Below, one piece after another: positions 58,781 to 64,000 of a DNA stretch of 64,000 nt. The position numbers and the translations under genes were made by a program. Each line of letters starts with the position of its first letter. Position 1 is the first letter of the stretch. Below the pieces are notes generated by a model. That model was not told the DNA's origin and did no database searches. It saw nothing but the letters and a program-made list of their open reading frames with translations. Source of the DNA: Micromonospora coriariae (GTDB taxonomy: Bacteria > Actinomycetota > Actinomycetes > Mycobacteriales > Micromonosporaceae); the NCBI RefSeq assembly GCF_900091455.1, contig NZ_LT607412.1, positions 930,001 to 994,000 of the forward strand. The letters run 5' to 3'.

Positions 58781-59752
58781 TCACTTCGCCGAGCGGCGGA
58801 CGAGTAGGAAGTTGAACAGCGACACCACGATGATGATCATGAAGATCGCCCAGGCGACCGCGGCTCCGTAGCCGGCGGTGTTCAGGTTCACGATGCCCAT
58901 CTCGTACATGTACATGGCCAGCGTCTGGAACTCCCGCTGGTTGCCGCCGATGATGTTGCCGTTGCCGAAGAGCAGGGGCTCGGTGAAGAGTTGCATGCCG
59001 CCGATCGTGGACAGAATGACCACGAAGATGAAGGTGGGCTTGAGCATGGGCAGGGTGATCTGCCAGAACTGTCGCCACGGGCCGGCGCCGTCGATCTCCG
59101 CGGCCTCGTAGAGGTCCTTCGGGATCGCCTGCATGCCGGCGAGCAGGATCAGGGTGTTGTACCCGGTCCACCGCCAGTTGACCATGGAGGAGATGGCCGT
59201 CCAGGAACTCCACCGGTGCCCGTCCCAGTCGACCGGGTCGACACCGACGAAGCTGAGCAGCCAGTTGAACAGGCCGAACTCCCGCTGGAACAACATCCCG
59301 AAGACGATCGCGACCGCGGCCACCGACACCACGTTCGGCATGAAGATGGCCATCCGGAAGAAGGTCTTGGCGCGCAGGAAAGTGCGGTTGAGCAGGTTCG
59401 CCAGGAAGAGGGCGAGCAGCAACTGCGGGATGGTCGACAGGGCGAAGATGCCGAACGTGTTGACAAGTGCGTTCCAGAAGTACTCGTCGGACACCAGCCG
59501 GGTGTAGTTGTCGAAGCCGATGAACGAGTGGTCGCCGATCATGTCCCAGTCGTGCAGCGACATCCAGGCGGTACGCAGCATCGGGTAAAACCCGAAGGCG
59601 CCGAAGATCACGAAGAACGGGGCGATGTAGAGGTACGGCGAGTACTTGACATCGAGGCGGTTGAGTAGCCTTCCCCGTCGACGTCGGGAAGAATCGTCGG
59701 GAGGAGGCGGTGCTGCTGGCGACGGCCGTGCCGTCGTGGCCGACAGGCTCAT
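58781..59752 (-). CDS. cebF: carbohydrate ABC transporter permease, CebF-like
   Basis: 323 residues from the ATG at 59752, six transmembrane helices, EAA loop DLYEAAEIDGAGPWRQFWQITLP. MalF-type partner of CebG. The frame stays open upstream of 59752 but that stretch is arginine/proline-rich and lacks conservation signs; AAAGGAAA precedes the chosen ATG. Confidence 0.92.
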   Translation of the reverse strand: MSLSATTARPSPAAPPPPDDSSRRRRGRLLNRLDVKYSPYLYIAPFFVIFGAFGFYPMLRTAWMSLHDWDMIGDHSFIGFDNYTRLVSDEYFWNALVNTFGIFALSTIPQLLLALFLANLLNRTFLRAKTFFRMAIFMPNVVSVAAVAIVFGMLFQREFGLFNWLLSFVGVDPVDWDGHRWSSWTAISSMVNWRWTGYNTLILLAGMQAIPKDLYEAAEIDGAGPWRQFWQITLPMLKPTFIFVVILSTIGGMQLFTEPLLFGNGNIIGGNQREFQTLAMYMYEMGIVNLNTAGYGAAVAWAIFMIIIVVSLFNFLLVRRSAK

Positions 59753-59862
59753 GCGAATTTCCTTTTCCGGCGAGGCCCGGGGGCCCTCGCGCAGGGCGCT
59801 ACGCGGAGGGGGACCGGCCGGTGGCGTCCGGGAAGCCCCGAACGCCACCAGCAGGGAATCAC

Positions 59863-61152
59863 TCAGAAGGCACCCTGAGTCTTGGCGTCCTTCATGAACT
59901 GCTCCCAGGCCTTGTCCTTGCTGGCCTGCCCGTTCTCGAACGCCCGCAGGGCCGGCTCGAGCGCGTTCTCCTTCACCGCCTGGTGCTTCGGACCCAGGTG
60001 GATCGGCTGGATCTTGGCGACGCTCTCCCCGAAGATCTTGCCGGTCGGCGCGTTGCTGAAGTACTCGTTGGTGTAGCCGAGGAAGGCCTCGTTCTTCAGC
60101 GCCTCCAGGTTGGTGGGCAGCGGGCCCTTGAGCTTGAAGGCCTCCACCTGGCTCTTGGCGTTGGTCAGGTACTCGGCGAGCTTCGCCGCCTCATTCGGGT
60201 ACTTGCTCTGCGCCGGAACCGCGAGCCACGAGCCGCCCCAGTTACCGCCGCCACCCGGCACGGCCGCGACATCCCACTTGCCCTTGTTGGCCGGACCGGA
60301 GTTGTCCGACACGATGCCGAGCATCCAGGACGGGCAGAAGGTGGCCGCGAAGGTGCCCTGCTTGAAGCCACCCGACCACTCCGGCGACCAGGTGGACGCC
60401 TTGGCGGAGATGTCCGCCATCGAGGTGGCGGTGTCCCAGGCGTTCTTCACCGCGGGGCTGGTGTCCGCGATGATGTTGTCTTCCTTGTCGTAGAACAGGT
60501 CACCGTTGCCCTGGAAGAGCACACCGTTGGAGACGGCGGTGATCGAGTCGATGAACGCCTTGCCGCCGCTGCCCTGCTTGTACTTCAGACCGGCGTCGTG
60601 GAAGCCCTTCCAGTCCGGCCAGAGCGCGGACACCTGGTCGCGCTCGGTGGGCAGGCCGGCCGCCTGGAACAGGTCCTTGCGGTAGCAGACGGCGAGGCTG
60701 CCGACGTCGGTCGGCAGGCCGATCAGCCGGCCGTCCGGCGCCTTACCCAGCTCCCACTTCCAGGGCAGGTATTCCTTCGAGTGGTCGGCGACCAGCGGGC
60801 TGAGGTCGGCCCAGTTGCGCGCGTTGGGCTTGAACTCGTTGAGGATGCCCTCTTCCAGGGCGGTGACGTCCGCCGCGCCCTTGCCGGTGGCCAGGTAGCG
60901 AACCAGTTTCGGCCGGTACTCACCGAGCTGTGCGGTCTTGCGCAGCTCGACCTTGATGCCGGTGTCCTTCTCGTACTGCTTGACGAGCTCGTCGTAGCCC
61001 ATCTCGCCGAAGGTGTCGACGACCAGCTTGGCCGGCTTCTCGCCGGCTGCCGGCTTGTCGTCGTCGTTGCCGCAGGCCGCGAGACCGCCGATTGCGGTGA
61101 TCGCGGCCAGGGCAGCGGCCGCCAGGCGGGTACGCCGCGTGGTGACACTCAT
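59863..61152 (-). CDS. cebE: sugar ABC transporter substrate-binding lipoprotein, CebE-like
   Basis: 429 residues. Lipobox LAAC with Cys27, then an extracytoplasmic solute-binding family 1 domain (VDTFGEMGYDELVKQYEKDTG, NWGGSWLAVPAQSKYPNEA). Binds cellobiose or cello-oligosaccharides for CebFG by context. First gene of the operon; its promoter holds two CebR boxes. Confidence 0.92.
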   Translation of the reverse strand: MSVTTRRTRLAAAALAAITAIGGLAACGNDDDKPAAGEKPAKLVVDTFGEMGYDELVKQYEKDTGIKVELRKTAQLGEYRPKLVRYLATGKGAADVTALEEGILNEFKPNARNWADLSPLVADHSKEYLPWKWELGKAPDGRLIGLPTDVGSLAVCYRKDLFQAAGLPTERDQVSALWPDWKGFHDAGLKYKQGSGGKAFIDSITAVSNGVLFQGNGDLFYDKEDNIIADTSPAVKNAWDTATSMADISAKASTWSPEWSGGFKQGTFAATFCPSWMLGIVSDNSGPANKGKWDVAAVPGGGGNWGGSWLAVPAQSKYPNEAAKLAEYLTNAKSQVEAFKLKGPLPTNLEALKNEAFLGYTNEYFSNAPTGKIFGESVAKIQPIHLGPKHQAVKENALEPALRAFENGQASKDKAWEQFMKDAKTQGAF

Positions 61153-61273
61153 TCGCTGACCCCTCTTTCCGGTGGTGAGGCTGGGTGGTTTGTGGTGGGG
61201 GGTGCTTGCCGCGCCGGTCGGCGCCGTTGGTGTGGCGGCCGGATGGAGGAGCGTGGGTGACCCGCGCCATCTC

Positions 61274-61287
61274 CGGGAGCGCTCCCA
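61274..61287. promoter_or_regulatory. CebR box 1 over cebE transcription start
   Basis: CGGGAGCGCTCCCA, matching the CebR consensus TGGGAGCGCTCCCA at 13 of 14 bases. Placed at the predicted start of transcription of cebE, just after the -10. Confidence 0.85.
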
Positions 61288-61289
61288 TG

Positions 61290-61318
61290 AGATTGCCGGC
61301 GGGTAACGGGGGTGTCAA
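61290..61318 (-). promoter_or_regulatory. cebE promoter
   Basis: On the reverse strand TTGACA (61313-61318) and CAATCT (61290-61295) are 17 bases apart. The two CebR boxes flank it on both sides. Confidence 0.65.
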
Positions 61319-61326
61319 TAGGGCGA

Positions 61327-61340
61327 TGGGAGCGTTCCCA
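61327..61340. promoter_or_regulatory. CebR box 2 upstream of cebE -35
   Basis: TGGGAGCGTTCCCA, 13 of 14 bases of the CebR consensus, about 53 bases (five helical turns) from box 1 so both face the same side. Confidence 0.85.
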
Positions 61341-61448
61341 GATCGTTACCGCCATCGACCCCGGCGGCAGGTCACCCGAAAACGCGAAAATCCCGGCAGC
61401 TCGGCCGTCCACCCACCGTGGGTGCCGACCGGAGCGGACGACGCGGGA

Positions 61449-62012
61449 TCAGCAGAAGCGGCGCAGCAGAGTGCCGGCGCGGTCGACGTCGAAGCGGGAC
61501 GGGTCGAATGTGGAGCCCGCCCAGTCGAGCAGCAGGGCGTGCGCCGGGTCGGCGACGTCGGCCGGACCGCCCTGATCGTCCAGCGCCAGCAGCAACGCCC
61601 GATAGCCCGACGGGCCGCCGATGCCCTCCGGCGGGCAGGCCCGCTCGCCGTCCAGGCAGACCGGGTACCGCTCCTCCGGGTCGGCGGTCAGCGCGTCCTC
61701 GACCACCAGGTCGTGCTCCCACCAGTCGCCGAAGTCGTAGGTGTAGGAGAACCGGCTGCCCTTGCCGAGCACCGCGTCGAGCCGCACGTCCAGCTCGTCG
61801 TGCAGCGCCAGCTCGCCGTCCGGGTCGGGCTCGCCGTACTGCACCGCGTCGATCTCGAACGAGTGCAGGTGGCAGTCCCGCCAGCCCATCGCGTGCTGCA
61901 CCACCCGGTGCAGCCGATCGAGCGTGTAGCCGGCCGGAACGAGCACCCGGCGCCAGACCGGCGGACGGACGCCGGCGAGGGACATCTTCAGCTGGAAGAT
62001 CTGACGCGGCAT
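61449..62012 (-). CDS. plasmid pRiA4b ORF-3 family protein
   Basis: 187 residues. Family pattern seen: FQLKMSLAGVRPPVWRRVLVPAGYTLDRLHRVVQHAMGW split as two motifs, then SFEIDAVQYG, FSYTYDFGDWWEHDLVVE and CLDGERACPPEGIGGPSGY. Function of the family is unknown. Starts 35 bases from the divergent Cys-rich small ORF. Confidence 0.88.
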   Translation of the reverse strand: MPRQIFQLKMSLAGVRPPVWRRVLVPAGYTLDRLHRVVQHAMGWRDCHLHSFEIDAVQYGEPDPDGELALHDELDVRLDAVLGKGSRFSYTYDFGDWWEHDLVVEDALTADPEERYPVCLDGERACPPEGIGGPSGYRALLLALDDQGGPADVADPAHALLLDWAGSTFDPSRFDVDRAGTLLRRFC

Positions 62013-62046
62013 GCTGTCCTGTCCTCCCGCGGCTTAGGCTGCCAGC

Positions 62047-62166
62047 ATGATCTGCCGAGCGTGCCGGGCCCGGCGACACGACGACTGCCCGGGCCGGAAC
62101 TGGTGCGACTGCCAGCACCGTACCGCCCGACCGACCCCTCCGGTCACCGGTCCGGCCAGCGAATGA
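62047..62166 (+). CDS. Cys-rich 39-residue protein coupled to RibD-like reductase
   Basis: Small gene: MICRACRARRHDDCPG then NWCDCQHR, giving Cys3, Cys6, Cys14, Cys20 and Cys22 plus His residues, a likely zinc-binding knuckle. Its TGA overlaps the ATG of the next gene (ATGA), strong evidence for translation. TAGGCT stands seven bases before its ATG, so it may be leaderless. I recall similar CRxCR-HDxCPGxxWCDCQH peptides in actinomycetes, without known function. Confidence 0.65.
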   Translation: MICRACRARRHDDCPGRNWCDCQHRTARPTPPVTGPASE

Positions 62167-62909
62167 CCGTCGGAATCCCGATCCGACAGCTCTGGCCCGA
62201 GCCGTCGGCGCAGCCGCTCGACGACGCCGCGCTGACCGCAATCTACGGCCGCGCCGACCGACCTCACCTGCGGGTGAACTTCGTGACCAGCCTGGACGGC
62301 GCCCTCAGCGTGGACGGCTACTCCGCCGGGCTCTCCGGCGAGCCGGACAAGCGGGTCTTCGGCCTGCTGCGGATGCTCTGCGACGCGCTCGTGGTGGCCG
62401 CCGGAACGCTGCGGCACGAGGGCTACCGGGCGGTCCGGCTCGACGAGCGCCGCCGCGCCTGGCGTCGCGCGAACGGGCTGGCCGAGTACCCGACGCTTGT
62501 CGTCGTCTCCGGCTCGCTCGACCTGGACCCGGCGCAGGCCGCGTTCGCCGACGCGCCCGTCCGGCCGGTGGTGCTCACCCACGCCGACGCCGACCCGCCG
62601 CCCGGCCTGACCGACGTCGCCGACGTGCTGCGCTGCGGCACCGACCGGGTCGACCTGGCCGCCGGCCTCGACGAGCTGCACCGGCGCGGGCTGTCGCAGC
62701 TGCTGTGCGAGGGCGGCCCGCACCTGTTCGGCGCGCTCACCGCCGCCGACCTGGTGGACGAGCTGTGCCTCACCGTCTCGCCGCTGCTCGCCGGTCCCGG
62801 ACCGGCCCGGATCATCGCCGGCGACGCCGTGCCGCCCCGCCAGCTGCCACTGCGGCACGTGCTCGCCGCCGACGACGGCGTCCTCCTGCTCCGCCACGCC
62901 CGCCCGTGA
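62163..62909 (+). CDS. pyrimidine reductase family protein (RibD C-terminal domain)
   Basis: 248 residues of RibD C-terminal/DHFR-like fold: LRVNFVTSLDGALSVDG, FGLLRMLCDALVVAAGTLR and LLCEGGPHLFGALTAADLVDE. NADPH-dependent reductase, similar to 5-amino-6-(5-phosphoribosylamino)uracil reductase, without a deaminase domain. Could serve riboflavin/F420 metabolism or an unrelated reduction. Overlaps the Cys-rich gene by ATGA. Confidence 0.88.
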   Translation: MTVGIPIRQLWPEPSAQPLDDAALTAIYGRADRPHLRVNFVTSLDGALSVDGYSAGLSGEPDKRVFGLLRMLCDALVVAAGTLRHEGYRAVRLDERRRAWRRANGLAEYPTLVVVSGSLDLDPAQAAFADAPVRPVVLTHADADPPPGLTDVADVLRCGTDRVDLAAGLDELHRRGLSQLLCEGGPHLFGALTAADLVDELCLTVSPLLAGPGPARIIAGDAVPPRQLPLRHVLAADDGVLLLRHARP

Positions 62910-62946
62910 CGCCCGAGCAGGCCGGCCGCCCGTCTAGCATGACCGG

Positions 62947-63177
62947 ATGAGGTTCGAACGAATCACCATCGATGCCTCGGTCATGGGTGGGATGCCCTGC
63001 ATCCGAGGGCTACGGATTCCGGTCGCGACCATCGTCACGATGATCGCGGACGGCATGACGACCCCGGAGATCGTCGCCGATCTCCCGGACCTGACCTCGG
63101 CCGACGTCGAAGAGGCCCTGCGGTACGCCGCCGAGGCGGTGCGGGAACGGGAACTGCCCCTGCGACACGCAGCATGA
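62947..63177 (+). CDS. DUF433 family antitoxin
   Basis: 76 residues: ITIDASVMGGMPCIRGLRIPVATIVTMIADGMTTPEI and the HTH-like EEALRYAAEA, the complete DUF433 pattern used as antitoxin partner of DUF5615 toxins. The stop overlaps the toxin ATG (ATGA). The partner is broken, leaving an orphan antitoxin. Confidence 0.9.
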   Translation: MRFERITIDASVMGGMPCIRGLRIPVATIVTMIADGMTTPEIVADLPDLTSADVEEALRYAAEAVRERELPLRHAA

Positions 63178-63486
63178 GGTTCCTGGTCGACAACAACCTG
63201 TCACCCAAGGTCGCGGCAGGGCTGACGGTGGCAGGCCACGAGGCCACGCATGTCCGAGAGTACGGAATGAGCGCGGCTCCAGACGAAAAGGTGATGGCAA
63301 AGGCGCTCGCGGACCGGTCCGTCGATCCTGCTGGTTCGCCGGATCAGCGCGCGCCGGGCCGAGCAGATGGTGGCAATCATCCTCGCCAACCTGCCGCCGG
63401 TGCTGGAAGACCTTGACCGGGGAGCCATCGTGGTCCTCGGCGAAGAGTCGATCCGAATTCGCTCGTTGCCGATCCTGGGTCGCTGA
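63174..63486 (+). pseudogene. DUF5615 PIN-like toxin, frameshifted with internal deletion
   Basis: Starts normally (MRFLVDNNLSPKVAAGLTVAGH ... HVREYGMSAAPDEKVMAKALAD, to about 63317). The family C-terminus follows in the next frame: PSILLVRRISARRAEQMVAI ... GAIVVLGEESIRIRSLPILGR, ending at TGA 63484. The middle block that normally carries the acidic SADTDFG motif is missing, so about 50-60 bases were lost with a net frameshift. As read, the toxin frame ends after 80 residues. The catalytic centre is gone. Confidence 0.8.
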
Positions 63487-63641
63487 GTCAGCAACGTACC
63501 GTCGCCGACCAGGCACCTAGCGTCGTGTGCGTGACCAGCGATGGTGTCGTCCGCCGCGTCGCATGGCGACCTGTCGTACTCCTCGGGCAGGATGCACGTC
63601 ATGCGCGCCGACCGTGAAGCCCGACCGACCCGAGTCGCCCG

Positions 63642-64000
63642 ATGACCGACGCCGGCCTCGACACCCCGGGCGAGCCGGTCGGCCGGGTTCTGGGCACCGC
63701 CGACGCCACCCCGCTGCAGTTCTGGACGGCCGTGGCCCCCGGCAGCTACCTCCAGCTCGACGACGTGGTGGTGACCCGGCGTGAGCTGCCCGACCGGGAG
63801 CCGGTGACGATCGCCGGAGTGGTCACCCAGGTCCGGGCCCGGCACGAGGGCGCCCAGTTCGACTCCGACGTCTTCGCCATCGCCGACGGCACGCTGCCCG
63901 CGCAGGTGCAGGAGGCGGCGGAGGTGACCACCACCCGGGTCGACCCGGAGTTCTACGTGCCGCCGACCCCGGGGGCCGTGGTGCACCGGGCCGAGGGCGA
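63642..64000 (+). CDS. HerA-like ATPase, N-terminal part (3' truncated)
   Basis: First 119 residues of a protein that runs off the window. PVGRVLGTADATPLQFWTAV then YLQLDDVVVTRREL and VTIAGVVTQVRARHEGAQFD match the HAS-barrel start of HerA-type DNA-translocating ATPases in actinomycetes. The Walker motifs would lie beyond the window. A NurA-type nuclease neighbour would support a DNA-processing role but cannot be seen. Confidence 0.7.
   Translation, partial: MTDAGLDTPGEPVGRVLGTADATPLQFWTAVAPGSYLQLDDVVVTRRELPDREPVTIAGVVTQVRARHEGAQFDSDVFAIADGTLPAQVQEAAEVTTTRVDPEFYVPPTPGAVVHRAEG

Noticed and set aside
63487..63641. Small open frames between the toxin remnant and the HerA-like gene
   Set aside because: No ribosome-binding site, conserved motif or overlap supports them.

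Overview
The window is very GC-rich actinomycete chromosome. F420-type oxidoreductases, a DevR/DevS dormancy locus, a CebR-type cellobiose operon, an LPxTG wall protein, GTG starts, many probable leaderless transcripts and several short interspersed repeats together suggest Micromonospora or a close relative in Micromonosporaceae. The genus is an inference from family knowledge, not a database match. No prophage, transposase, CRISPR array or rRNA was seen.

0-7 kb: an F420 oxidoreductase tail coupled to an alpha/beta hydrolase, then reverse-strand membrane and lipid-phosphate genes (EEP nuclease/phosphatase, double PAP2 protein, YihY, diacylglycerol-kinase-like). These are followed by a small HTH protein overlapping a Clp-N-only protein, whose leaderless promoter carries two GTCAAC-N4-GTTGAC operators. 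7-16 kb: a dormancy cluster with two tandem-domain universal stress proteins around a phosphoketolase, two Acg-type nitroreductases, a GAF-GAF kinase with the DevS haem histidine, and a DevR-like regulator. Three DevR-box-like sites lie in its promoters.

16-25 kb: an epimerase, then two tRNA arrays (Gly-Val and Gly-Cys-Val) in direct orientation enclosing about 7.5 kb of accessory genes: three regulator-enzyme/transporter sets with ArsR, TetR and PadR regulators. 25-38 kb: TetR, a TIGR03086 protein, a large secreted M36 metallopeptidase, a membrane-anchored secreted protein, methyltransferase, P450, deacetylase lipoprotein, and an ABC exporter plus two-component pair sharing a TGACGAAAGTSA motif.

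38-44 kb: divergent biotin genes (bioF-bioD, and bioB with a BsaP-like partner), GNAT, MFS and GlxA-type regulator. 44-55 kb: DUF488, a GH9-CBM3-Fn3-CBM2 cellulase without an ordinary start codon, an LPxTG wall protein, an aldehyde dehydrogenase, a VOC protein between inverted repeats, two ACT proteins (one fused to GNAT), and a kinase/acyl-CoA-dehydrogenase pair like those acting on 4-hydroxyacyl-CoAs.

55-64 kb: the cellobiose regulon cebEFG-bglC-cebR with two CebR boxes around the cebE promoter, a pRiA4b ORF-3 protein, a Cys-rich 39-residue ORF coupled to a RibD-like reductase, a DUF433 antitoxin with a broken DUF5615 toxin, and the start of a HerA-like ATPase. The GH9 cellulase, cello-oligosaccharide importer and GH1 glucosidase form a coherent cellulose-use pathway even though they are not adjacent.
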